Positions 1 to 5,277 of a DNA stretch of 7,165 nucleotides are shown here, one piece after another. The notes below the pieces were generated by a model that worked only from the letters and a program-made list of their open reading frames with translations, was not told where the DNA came from and made no database searches. The position numbers and the translations under genes are program-made. Numbering within the stretch: position 1 is the stretch's first letter; each line of letters begins with the position of its first letter. The stretch lies in NCBI GenBank assembly GCA_900755005.1, contig CAAEEX010000018.1, positions 1-7,165 of the forward strand. Direction: 5' to 3'. Origin of the DNA: an uncultured Collinsella sp. (GTDB lineage: Bacteria > Actinomycetota > Coriobacteriia > Coriobacteriales > Coriobacteriaceae).

Positions 1-315
1 ATGCTGGCCTCGGAGGCAGAACTCGGGCGAGCCCGCCGCGTCCTGCTCGACGGCGACGAGGCGTTCGCCCGGGTGCGGGGATACCTGTGCGACGCGGCCG
101 CGATCGGCGCCTGCTACCGCGAGCACGTGGGTCCTCCCTCAAAACCGCTGAAGTCGCAGATAAGGGACCTGCAGCGCGCGCTGGGGAGGGCGGAGGTCCC
201 GGGCGTGCCCGACGAGCTGGCGAGGCTGCTCGCGCAAGAGAAGGAAGAGGGCGCCGAGGATGGTGCCCGCAAGGTCAAGGAAGATTGGGGTGACGTCGAT
301 GAAGAGGCTTGGTAG
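1..315 (+). CDS. Small charged helical protein, unrecognised; 5' end may lie outside the window
   Basis: The reading frame is open from the first base and ends with TAG at 313-315, giving 104 residues. ATG is at the window edge, so it may be the true start or an internal methionine of a longer protein; no ribosome binding site can be checked. The product is rich in Arg, Ala, Glu and Leu, has no signal peptide or membrane segment, and its C-terminal third is strongly acidic and lysine-rich (EKEEGAEDGA, then DWGDVDEEAW). I recognise no domain. Codon use is strongly G/C at third positions, as expected for a real high-GC gene. The next ORF starts inside its last codons (17-nt overlap), so the two are probably co-transcribed, and a strong terminator follows at 396-421. 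A role in an integrative element is possible but not shown. Confidence 0.6.
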   Translation: MLASEAELGRARRVLLDGDEAFARVRGYLCDAAAIGACYREHVGPPSKPLKSQIRDLQRALGRAEVPGVPDELARLLAQEKEEGAEDGARKVKEDWGDVDEEAW

Positions 316-394
316 GTTCCTCAAGGCGGCGCTTAAGGTCACGCTGGGCTTTTTCGTCTGGCTGTTCCGCGCCGTGTTCAAGTGGGTGATGTAG
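299..394 (+). CDS. 31-residue basic membrane-active or single-pass small protein
   Basis: ATG at 299-301 opens a 31-codon frame ending in TAG at 392-394. The product begins MKRLGRFLKAALK, continues with a hydrophobic and aromatic stretch (LGFFVWLFRAVF) and ends KWVM. It has no acidic residues and several Lys/Arg, so it looks like a short amphipathic or single-pass membrane peptide. A purine-rich GGGGTG sits 6 nt before the ATG as a moderate ribosome binding site. The start overlaps the upstream gene by 17 nt, implying translational coupling, and the intrinsic terminator starts 2 nt after the stop, which supports this being the last gene of the transcript. Function unknown; a membrane anchor, a small toxin-like peptide or a regulator are all possible. 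No antitoxin partner is recognised. Confidence 0.5.
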   Translation: MKRLGRFLKAALKVTLGFFVWLFRAVFKWVM

Positions 395-395
395 T

Positions 396-421
396 AAGAG
401 GCGGGCAATTGCCCGCCTCTT
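396..421 (+). terminator. Intrinsic terminator between convergent genes
   Basis: A perfect inverted repeat of 13 bp per arm (core GAGGCGGGCAA / TTGCCCGCCTC, AATT at the centre) is followed on the + strand by TTTGTCTTT. It lies 1 nt after the stop of the 31-residue ORF and 9 bp before the stop of the minus-strand fragment. On the minus side the tail is only TTACTAC, so termination should be stronger for the + strand, though the hairpin could serve both directions. Confidence 0.85.
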
Positions 422-429
422 TGTCTTTC

Positions 430-918
430 CTAATCTGTCTGATCGTCGATGAGCCAGCAGTCGGTCCCATCAGTGAGCAGCGTCCTGGCTGACCGGGATA
501 CCGCCGCGATGCGTTGGATTTTGCCTTTTCGATCTTCGGCCTCGGACCTCAGCTTCGACTCTCCGGAGCGTAGGCTCGCGCGCATCTCAACCTTAGCTTC
601 GAGGAGTTGCTCTTTTGCAGCGGCTCTGGGGGTCTGAGAGACCAGCCTCTTGAGGGCGTTTCCCTGGGCTCCGCGAGGAAGCGCGATGGGCGTCCCTTTC
701 ATGCCCCCGATCTTCATCTCCATGAGCGCTGCGAGGACCTGCCTCTTTTTCAGAAAGCCCTGAGATTTGTCCAGGATCCGCTGTTCTTCGATGAGGGCGC
801 TGCGGTCGTCCATGCTGCCGTCGTAGTACATGCGCGTCATGGCGAGCGCCGACAGGGCCTGGAGGCACCCCCCCCTTCGAGGCCTTTTGTCTCCATTCTG
901 GGAATATATCCTGCTCAT
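430..918 (-). pseudogene. 3' fragment of a split gene, fused to insert-derived codons
   Basis: An open frame of 162 codons starts at ATG 916-918, six bases beyond the msr stop, and ends at TAG 430-432. The first 17 or so codons (MSRIYSQNGDKRPRRGG) come from the tail of the inserted cassette and read through a run of eight G (868-875 on the + strand). From about 864 onwards the product (LQALSALAMTRMYYDGSMDD, then a lysine- and arginine-rich helical region ending CWLIDDQTD) looks like a continuation of the long helical protein broken off at about 4552. The joined helix would read EVQSYEAQLG then CLQALSALAM. No convincing Shine-Dalgarno precedes 918; reinitiation after msr is conceivable. Frame continuity across the junction depends on the exact G-tract length. 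It could instead be an independent small gene starting at ATG 838-840. No known domain is recognised. Confidence 0.5.
865..872. repeat. Direct repeat GCACCCCC, left copy at insert junction
   Basis: GCACCCCC here matches 4544-4551 in the same orientation. The copy sits where the minus-strand reading changes from cassette-derived sequence to the presumed 3' half of the split gene. The C run extends to 875 here (8 C) against 5 C in the other copy. An 8-mer is common by chance; its value comes only from its position at both junctions. Confidence 0.45.
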
Positions 919-924
919 TTAGGG

Positions 925-2394
925 TTATTCGCGCTGAAAGATTTTGACTAGCTTGGTGTCCTTTATTTCGTAAATAATGTCTGCGACGTTCTCGACCAGC
1001 CTCTTATCGTGGGAGACGAACACTATCGTTCCGGCATAGGCGCTCATCATCTGCTCGAGGGCTTCGGCGCTCTTGATGTCCAGGTAATTTCCAGGCTCGT
1101 CCATGAGCAAGATGTTGTATCTGCCCAGCAGCATCTTCGCGAGCAGCAGCTTGATGACTTCGCCTCCCGAGAGAACGCCAACGTCCTTTGCCAGGTCACG
1201 CGGTCCGATTCCCATAGAGGCGAGGATGCTTCGGATTTCGGTCATGCTGTACTCGCAACCATCCTGCATGAACGAGATCGCAGACTGACGGGCGTCGAAC
1301 TTGTAGCCTGTTTGCTCAAAGTAACCGATCTCTGCCTTGGGAGAGATGTTGATACCGTCGGCGCGTCGAGCGATTGCCTTCAGCAGGCTGGTCTTTCCTG
1401 TACCGTTGCCACCGGTGATGGCCACTTTGGCACCGAGCGGTATCTCGAATTTCGCGTGGTCATAGAGCATGCAGTTGCCGAAGCTCAAGCTGAAATCGTC
1501 TGCCGAGATGGGAAATTTACTATGCAGTTCCAGGGCCTTGCTCTGGCGGAACCGCACGGTGCGAATGCTGTCAGGGGCCTCAATCCCTTCGAGCGCTTCG
1601 AGGCGCTTCTCCATGTTCTTAGCCGCCTGGTACATCCTCTTCTGTTTGGTGCCGGTTGCTTTCTGATGTCCCAATCGACCTGCATTCTCGTTGCTTTTTT
1701 TCGCACCCTTCCGCTTGGCGTCGACCTGCCGTGCTTTTTTCCGTTGTTTTTCGATGGCGGCTTCAAGGCGCTCGCGCTCGCGCATCGCCTCTTCGTATCG
1801 AGCCGCCTGAACTTTGCGTTCTTCTTCTTTCTGTCGCAGATAGTCGGAGTAGTCACCCCAGAATTCGGAAATACCGCCGTCTTTGAGCTCCCAGATCTTG
1901 TCCACTACCTGATCGAGAAAATAACGGTCATGGCTCACAATGAGCAGGGCTCCATCAAATGCCTTGAGTTGTCCGACGAGAAGGCTGATGCCGTCTTGGT
2001 CGAGGTGGCTCGTAGGCTCATCAGCAAAGATCGCGCTTGCATGCCGGGAGAGCGCAGAGGCAATCTTGGCGCGTGTCTCCTCTCCGCCGCTCATCGTCTC
2101 CTGCGCCACTCCGGCGACGTTGAGACGGGAGAGCATCTCACCACTGCCCTGAGCCGCATCAAGGTCGAGTTCATCGAGCTGGCTGATGAGGGCAATGCTG
2201 CCGAAACGCCTGACGTCGGCGTCCGCAATGGTAAGATTGCCGCTCAGAATTTTAAGCAGGCTGGTTTTGCCTGCGCCATTGTCTCCCACCAAGCCGATGC
2301 GATCGTAGGAGTAGATTTCCAACTCTTCGATATCTAGGATATCGCGGCCGGCATATTCCAAAAAGATGTCTTTAGCTTTGACTATGAGTTCCAT
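925..2394 (-). CDS. msrD: Msr(D)-like ABC-F ribosome protection protein (macrolide/streptogramin B resistance)
   Basis: The 489-residue product starts MELIVKAKDI and closely follows Msr(D) (487 aa as I recall it) along its whole length. It has two ATP-binding cassettes and no membrane segment: Walker A GDNGAGKT (37-44), signature MSGGE (101-105), Walker B with D125/E126 and switch H155; the charged ABC-F linker at about 185-270 (DYLRQKEEERK through a lysine-rich region); then Walker A GGNGTGKT (328-335), LSGGE (408-412), D432/E433 and H462. Proteins of this family bind the ribosomal E site and displace macrolides; they are not transporters. The second Walker B reads DEPGNYLD where DEPSNFLD or DEPTNHLD is usual; all catalytic residues remain. 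AAAGGCGG lies 8 nt upstream of ATG 2392-2394. It follows mef by 262 bp, the classic mef-msr order. Confidence 0.93.
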   Translation of the reverse strand: MELIVKAKDIFLEYAGRDILDIEELEIYSYDRIGLVGDNGAGKTSLLKILSGNLTIADADVRRFGSIALISQLDELDLDAAQGSGEMLSRLNVAGVAQETMSGGEETRAKIASALSRHASAIFADEPTSHLDQDGISLLVGQLKAFDGALLIVSHDRYFLDQVVDKIWELKDGGISEFWGDYSDYLRQKEEERKVQAARYEEAMRERERLEAAIEKQRKKARQVDAKRKGAKKSNENAGRLGHQKATGTKQKRMYQAAKNMEKRLEALEGIEAPDSIRTVRFRQSKALELHSKFPISADDFSLSFGNCMLYDHAKFEIPLGAKVAITGGNGTGKTSLLKAIARRADGINISPKAEIGYFEQTGYKFDARQSAISFMQDGCEYSMTEIRSILASMGIGPRDLAKDVGVLSGGEVIKLLLAKMLLGRYNILLMDEPGNYLDIKSAEALEQMMSAYAGTIVFVSHDKRLVENVADIIYEIKDTKLVKIFQRE

Positions 2395-2462
2395 AGGTTG
2401 AACCGCCTTTTGTGTATTAGCGTTTTACTGGAAACGCAGCCATGCCAAAAAAGATTGCTCAC
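2382..2462 (-). CDS. Possible 26-codon leader ORF overlapping the msr start
   Basis: GTG at 2460-2462 opens a frame beginning MSNLFWHGC and ending NLWNS, with TAG at 2382-2384, 13 nt inside msr. AAAGGCG lies 10 nt before the GTG and resembles the msr site AAAGGCGG, which itself falls within this ORF at the KRR codons. Streptococcal msr(D) has its own short leader (MsrDL), so a leader here is plausible, but the peptide shows no recognised stalling motif and the GTG has a long spacer. An alternative is an 8-codon ORF, MAAFPVKR, at 2417-2443, without a good ribosome binding site. Weakly supported. Confidence 0.25.
   Translation of the reverse strand: MSNLFWHGCVSSKTLIHKRRFNLWNS
2403..2410 (-). 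promoter_or_regulatory. Ribosome binding site of msr
   Basis: AAAGGCGG on the minus strand with an 8-nt spacer to ATG 2392-2394 fixes the msr start, which also matches the N-terminus MELI(V/L)KAKDI of known Msr(D). Confidence 0.75.
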
Positions 2463-2485
2463 GTCGATTTTTCGCCTTTGCCCAA

Positions 2486-2524
2486 TTGCCGGCGCGAGCG
2501 TTTTGACCTTGCGCAAGCCGGCAA
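2486..2524 (-). promoter_or_regulatory. Stable hairpin in the mef-msr intergenic region
   Basis: TTGCCGGC (2524-2517) pairs with GCCGGCAA (2493-2486), and after a TT bulge GCG (2514-2512) pairs with CGC (2496-2494), giving 11 bp. No T tract follows directly; the nearest is TTTTTT at 2452-2447. It is therefore not a classical terminator. It could stabilise the mef message end or take part in control of msr. The 262-bp gap holds no other clear feature besides the leader candidate. Confidence 0.4.
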
Positions 2525-2656
2525 ATCCGAAAATGATAGTTGGCGACGAATAAGGAGCGCGATGTGGGATGTCAGTGCAATACCTCGTCGTCGCAAGGGC
2601 TTGAAGGCTGACGCTTGAACCGATGGCTGCTGCCTCTTTTTTTTCGAATACTTGGG

Positions 2657-3943
2657 CTATTGAATCTGCCCGGTATCTCTTTTCCCCGCGCTTCGGACGC
2701 TCGGAGCAAGCAGCATAGCCATCGCAAGCAGTACCATGGTCGCTCCAGAGCCGACGAACCATAACGGAGCTCCAAGCAGATCCGCAAAAACGGAGGGAGC
2801 TGCGAGGCCCATGGGCATGGCCCAAGCCATGATGGTTCCGTAGAGGCCGAAAACGCGGCCTAGGTACTCAGGAGGTATCTGCTCCTGCATAAGGGCAGTC
2901 TGGGTTCCCGCGTACAACGGGGAGCATGCGCCCATAAGAAAGCTCACCGGCAGGAAAGCAGCGAACAACGACGAGCCGAGCGATCCGGATACGATTGCGG
3001 CAATGCCGAAGCCGGCAATCGCGGCGACCATGGTGAACGACCTATTGCGGAACCCTCCCGTAACCGCCAAGATACCGGACCCAGCCAGCATGCCTGCAGA
3101 AAAAAGGATTTCCACCAAAGCGGCATCCCCCGTGCTACCGCCAAAATGCCCCAAGGTCATTATTGGGAACAATGCCGCGAGCGGAGAGAACGCGAAAGCG
3201 AAGACGAACCCGCACCAAAGAAGGGCGAACAGCCCCCTGTACCCCCTAATCAGCTTGTAGCCGTCCGAAATCTCAGAGAAGAGCTCTCGAACCTTATTGG
3301 AAAAGGGCAAGCTGCGGTCGGCTTCGTCGAGGCCCCCTGCGTCTATCTGTGCGGCGAGGACGGCTAAAGAAGCGAAAAGCGCTCCCAGCACGTCGAGGAC
3401 AATCATAGCGGTAATGCCCGCCACGGGATAAATCACTGCTGCAAGCGCGGCGCCAAGAATGTATCCGCCGGACTGAATCGCCTGAGTCACCCCCGATAGG
3501 CGAACGAGATGCTCCGGTGGGGCGAGATGGGGCGTGAGAGATTGGGAGGCCGGCGTGTAGAACGAAGTACCAACTGCACGGAGAAACAAGGCGATGAGAA
3601 TTAGCCATGCAGGTAAGCTGCCGGCCAACGAGGCAATCGCCAAGGCGGCACCCACCGCGGCAATGAAGAGGTCGGCGCCGATGAGGACACGTTTCAAAGG
3701 CAGTCTGTCGACAACGGCGCCCGCAAGGATTCCGAACAAAGCAATCGGCAGAAAGCCTGCCAGCGATGCTAAGGAGAGGAGAGAAGACGACCCTGTCGTG
3801 AGGGCGAGATGCCAAATAAGACCCATCTGGAGAATCGAACTCGTCAATGTCGAAACGAGCTCCCCGCCCCATACGAAACAAAGCTTGAATTGCCATGAAT
3901 GGCACAGCAGAGCAGACCTGCCCCGAGAGGTTTCAAATATCAT
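2657..3943 (-). CDS. mef: Mef-family macrolide efflux transporter (MFS)
   Basis: The 428-residue product aligns by eye with Mef(A) (about 405 aa) over its length: SWQFKLCFVWGGELVS corresponds to NWKLKFYTIWAGQAVS, and ALMQEQIPPEYLGRVFGLYG near residue 365 to ALFQEKIKPEYLGRVFSLTG. It is a polytopic membrane protein with the 12-helix pattern of the major facilitator superfamily; the cytoplasmic motif A is visible as GAVVDRLPLKR at 75-85. It should export 14- and 15-membered macrolides by proton antiport, acting with the downstream ABC-F protein. I chose ATG 3941-3943 (MIFETSRGRS), about ten residues longer than Mef(A) before the conserved Trp; a TTG at 3992-3994 would start inside the attenuator hairpin and is unlikely. 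The Shine-Dalgarno is weak (TTGGAC). Expression is probably controlled by the leader and attenuator upstream. Confidence 0.9.
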   Translation of the reverse strand: MIFETSRGRSALLCHSWQFKLCFVWGGELVSTLTSSILQMGLIWHLALTTGSSSLLSLASLAGFLPIALFGILAGAVVDRLPLKRVLIGADLFIAAVGAALAIASLAGSLPAWLILIALFLRAVGTSFYTPASQSLTPHLAPPEHLVRLSGVTQAIQSGGYILGAALAAVIYPVAGITAMIVLDVLGALFASLAVLAAQIDAGGLDEADRSLPFSNKVRELFSEISDGYKLIRGYRGLFALLWCGFVFAFAFSPLAALFPIMTLGHFGGSTGDAALVEILFSAGMLAGSGILAVTGGFRNRSFTMVAAIAGFGIAAIVSGSLGSSLFAAFLPVSFLMGACSPLYAGTQTALMQEQIPPEYLGRVFGLYGTIMAWAMPMGLAAPSVFADLLGAPLWFVGSGATMVLLAMAMLLAPSVRSAGKRDTGQIQ

Positions 3944-3973
3944 GGTTATGTCCAATCGTGAAATGGCGTGCAG

Positions 3974-4004
3974 AAAAACAGCGCGACGCCACAACAGCGC
4001 CGCT
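3974..4004 (-). terminator. Transcription attenuator hairpin before mef
   Basis: On the minus strand AGCGGCGCTG (4004-3995) pairs with TGGCG-C-CGCT (3991-3980, with single-base bulges at 3986 and 3984) around a TTG loop, and one base later TTTTT (3978-3974) follows. It begins 2 nt after the leader stop. A competing hairpin is possible: AGCGCC (4015-4010, the last two leader codons) with GGCGCT (4001-3996), which would consume the 5' arm of the terminator. This is the layout of ribosome-mediated attenuation. Confidence 0.6.
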
Positions 4005-4006
4005 TT

Positions 4007-4042
4007 CTAGGCGCTCATCCACGTGCGGAAAAGACCAACCAC
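4007..4042 (-). CDS. 11-codon leader peptide of the mef-msr operon
   Basis: GTG at 4040-4042 opens an 11-codon frame (MVGLFRTWMSA) ending in TAG 4007-4009. It has the best ribosome binding site in the window, AAAGGAGG at 4056-4049 with a 6-nt spacer, while mef itself has a weak one. It lies between the promoter and the terminator-like hairpin. In streptococci a short leader (MTASMRLR) upstream of mef stalls the ribosome in the presence of macrolides and prevents termination; that family knowledge supports the role. The peptide here lacks the Arg-x-Arg stalling motif, having FRTW instead, so the stalling sequence would be different. A second frame from GTG 4045-4047 (MSWLVFSARG) is possible but lies too close to the Shine-Dalgarno. 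Confidence 0.55.
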   Translation of the reverse strand: MVGLFRTWMSA

Positions 4043-4048
4043 GACACC

Positions 4049-4056
4049 CCTCCTTT
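4049..4056 (-). promoter_or_regulatory. Strong Shine-Dalgarno of the mef leader ORF
   Basis: AAAGGAGG on the minus strand is a near-perfect anti-16S match. No long gene begins after it, only the 11-codon leader at 6-nt spacing, which is the main sign that the leader is translated. Confidence 0.7.
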
Positions 4057-4082
4057 GTTAATTCGGTCTGGCAAACCATGTA

Positions 4083-4112
4083 ATATTAACAAGGCTTGAG
4101 TTTGCCTGTCAA
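4083..4112 (-). promoter_or_regulatory. Sigma-70-type promoter of the mef-msr operon
   Basis: The minus strand has TTGACA (4112-4107), an 18-bp spacer and TAATAT (4088-4083), with TG one base before the -10 (extended -10). Transcription should start near 4076 and run through the leader, the attenuator, mef and msr. The -35 is a perfect match and the region is AT-rich relative to its surroundings. Confidence 0.75.
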
Positions 4113-4543
4113 GAATCGACCATCGGTAAGCGCAGTCCTCTCTGGCCATTCGATTCCTTTTGTATCTATGGCTGCATTTACGTTATGTGGTTATTTATTT
4201 CGTTAGAATTCCCAAGCAAAACGCTTTTATGCACCATGTCTGCGCAAGCGAGAAAAGCCATTTCTAAGCCTCGGTCCACGAAAATGTCAACTTGGCTTTT
4301 CATTGAGCCGATACTTCCAACACCGCTGAAAACGAACCAAACGCGTAGCTCTTGCGTGTCCGCAACTCGCACCATCAAAGTATGCAAGCATCCTGATGAG
4401 CAGGATAGCCTCTGATCGTCTGTATCTCAATTCGGAACAAAGATCCTGGGAAAAAGGGGATGCGGCGCCGAACGCGAACAATGTGTGTACGCTGTCGAGA
4501 AATGAGGCGCGCGCCGAGAAACCGGTGGTCCATACTCCACGCC
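4113..4543. other. Lower-GC right end of the insert, no recognisable gene
   Basis: This stretch between the mef promoter and the insert junction is clearly AT-richer around 4150-4300 than the flanking genes. Short frames exist on both strands (4185-4415 on +, 4178-4387 on -), but neither has a ribosome binding site at proper spacing or a recognisable product. The read-through tail of the truncated gene also crosses it down to 4287. It may be a remnant of the cassette's former neighbourhood; I see no repeat, transposon end or RNA gene in it. Confidence 0.5.
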
Positions 4544-5096
4544 GCACCCCCAACTGAGCCTCGTAGGATTGGACCTCTTTAAGCAACGGTTCGAGGTCTT
4601 TTTCGCGCTCAGCGGCGTCCCTGGCCTTGTCTTCGATGCCGGCGAGTTGCTCGGTAATCCAATCGATTACCTGACCGACGTCGTTGTACCTGCCCTCGAT
4701 CTCGTTTCTTGCCGCCTGTCGTGCCTCGGCGGGCTTTTGGAGGTAATCGTCATGAAGGGCTGCGTAGGTCCTAGCGATGTCCAGGGCGTTTTTGACCTTC
4801 GCCCTCTGGTCGCCGGCGATCATGGAGGCGATCGATTCCAGCTTGGCGTCGATGCACTGGAGGCTGTCGCTGATTTCGGTCATGTACGCCTGACCGACAA
4901 CCATCGCCGCTGCGGCAAGGCCGACGCTGGCGATCTGTGCGGGGCTGACCCCAGCGGCTTTGAGGGAGACGTCGCCGCTCAGGCGACCTTTCGGGTCTCG
5001 GACGAGGGCCCTTACCGCTTCCGGATCCTTCTTCGAGGCGACGAGGTCCTTAAAGCTGTAGCCTTCGGGAACCTCGACTTTGTAGAGCTGTTTTCC
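4287..5096 (-). pseudogene. Middle part of the split helical protein, truncated by the insertion
   Basis: Starting from the frameshift at about 5091-5094 the frame reads KQLYKVEVPEGYSFKDLV and continues through a short alanine-rich hydrophobic segment (VSPAQIASVGLAAAAMVVGQ, possibly membrane-associated), then a long heptad-like helix (ISDSLQCIDAKLESIASMI through EKDLEPLLKEVQSYEAQLG). At 4551 it enters the insert and runs on with unrelated codons (VRRGVWTTG to RLNEKPS) until TGA at 4287-4289. The first internal ATG is at 4902-4904, so any product made now would lack the N-terminal domain and end in about 85 foreign residues. The architecture is reminiscent of small helical membrane-linked proteins, but I recognise no family. 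The presumed continuation lies at 430-864. Confidence 0.55.
4544..4551. repeat. Direct repeat GCACCCCC, right copy at insert junction
   Basis: Same octamer and orientation as 865-872. On the minus strand it reads GGGGGTGC directly after CAGTT, at the end of the helical part of the truncated gene. It is a candidate target-site duplication or the micro-homology at which recombination took place. Confidence 0.45.
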
Positions 5097-5266
5097 TCGA
5101 CGAGGTCTATGACGTCCGAGGCGAGGCCGAGAATGGCGTCCGCCCGCTCTCCGATGCCGACGTTGTTCTCTTTGCCCGCATCGGCGTTCGCGACGAGCCT
5201 GATGTTCTCCAAGTCCTCGACGGGAACGACCTCGACGCTGATTGGCGCAAGTTCTTTGTCGCTCAT
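5012..5266 (-). pseudogene. N-terminal part of the split gene, ending at a one-base frameshift
   Basis: ATG 5264-5266 starts MSDKELAPISVEVVPVEDLE, an acidic soluble N-terminus, 11 bp after the stop of the upstream gene, so the two form an operon. At about residue 58 (GAG GAA AAC, bases 5099-5090) the natural sequence moves to the -1 frame: one extra A would give GAG GAA AAA CAG CTC and join it to KQLYKVEVPEGYSF. In its own frame the ORF continues with out-of-frame residues (SSTKSRFPKA) to a stop at 5012. The A4 run makes either a real deletion or a sequencing error possible; the heptamer is not a usual -1 slippery site. With the frame repaired and the 3' part at 430-864 added, the protein would be about 380 residues. 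Function unknown. Confidence 0.6.
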
Positions 5267-5277
5267 GCTCTTAGCGC

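Larger units (their letters stand above)
873..4551 (-). mobile_element. Inserted macrolide-resistance cassette (mef-msr module) without visible mobility genes
   Basis: The segment holds the complete promoter, leader, attenuator, mef and msr genes, plus about 430 bp of lower-GC DNA at its right end. It separates two fragments that read as halves of one helical protein and is bordered by GCACCCCC in direct orientation (865-872 and 4544-4551). Length is about 3.7 kb. Its promoter region and right end are visibly AT-richer than the flanking genes. I found no terminal inverted repeats, transposase or recombinase inside it. Possible origins are a larger transposon's cargo moved by recombination, a non-autonomous element mobilised in trans, or homologous recombination at C-rich tracts. 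The exact ends are uncertain by a few bases and the insertion model itself is inference. Confidence 0.5.

Noticed and set aside
1009..2337. 442-codon open frame on the + strand antisense to msr
   Set aside because: It is a mirror of the msr reading frame in GC-rich DNA. The minus strand encodes a full Msr(D)-like protein with all motifs, and the + product shows no domain.
2625..2648. GGCTGCTGCC followed by a T run on the + strand as a terminator for + transcription
   Set aside because: The stem would be only about three pairs, and no + strand gene ends there.
4015..4047. Alternative leader frame MSWLVFSARG from GTG 4045-4047
   Set aside because: The start codon lies only 1 nt from the AAAGGAGG site, too near for initiation, whereas GTG 4040-4042 has a 6-nt spacer.
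907..4407. 12-nt inverted repeat ATGAGCAGGATA at 4396-4407 (+) and 918-907 (-), near both ends of the insert
   Set aside because: About one such 12-mer pair is expected by chance in a window this size, and the copies lie at unequal distances from the junctions, so they are poor terminal inverted repeats.
4178..4415. Overlapping short ORFs on both strands in the low-GC segment
   Set aside because: Neither has a ribosome binding site at proper spacing or a recognisable product; the minus-strand one begins with TTG.
5087..5099. Programmed -1 frameshifting at GGAAAAC
   Set aside because: The heptamer does not fit X XXY YYZ, I did not identify a stimulatory hairpin or internal Shine-Dalgarno, and the gene is broken elsewhere too; a plain deletion is simpler.
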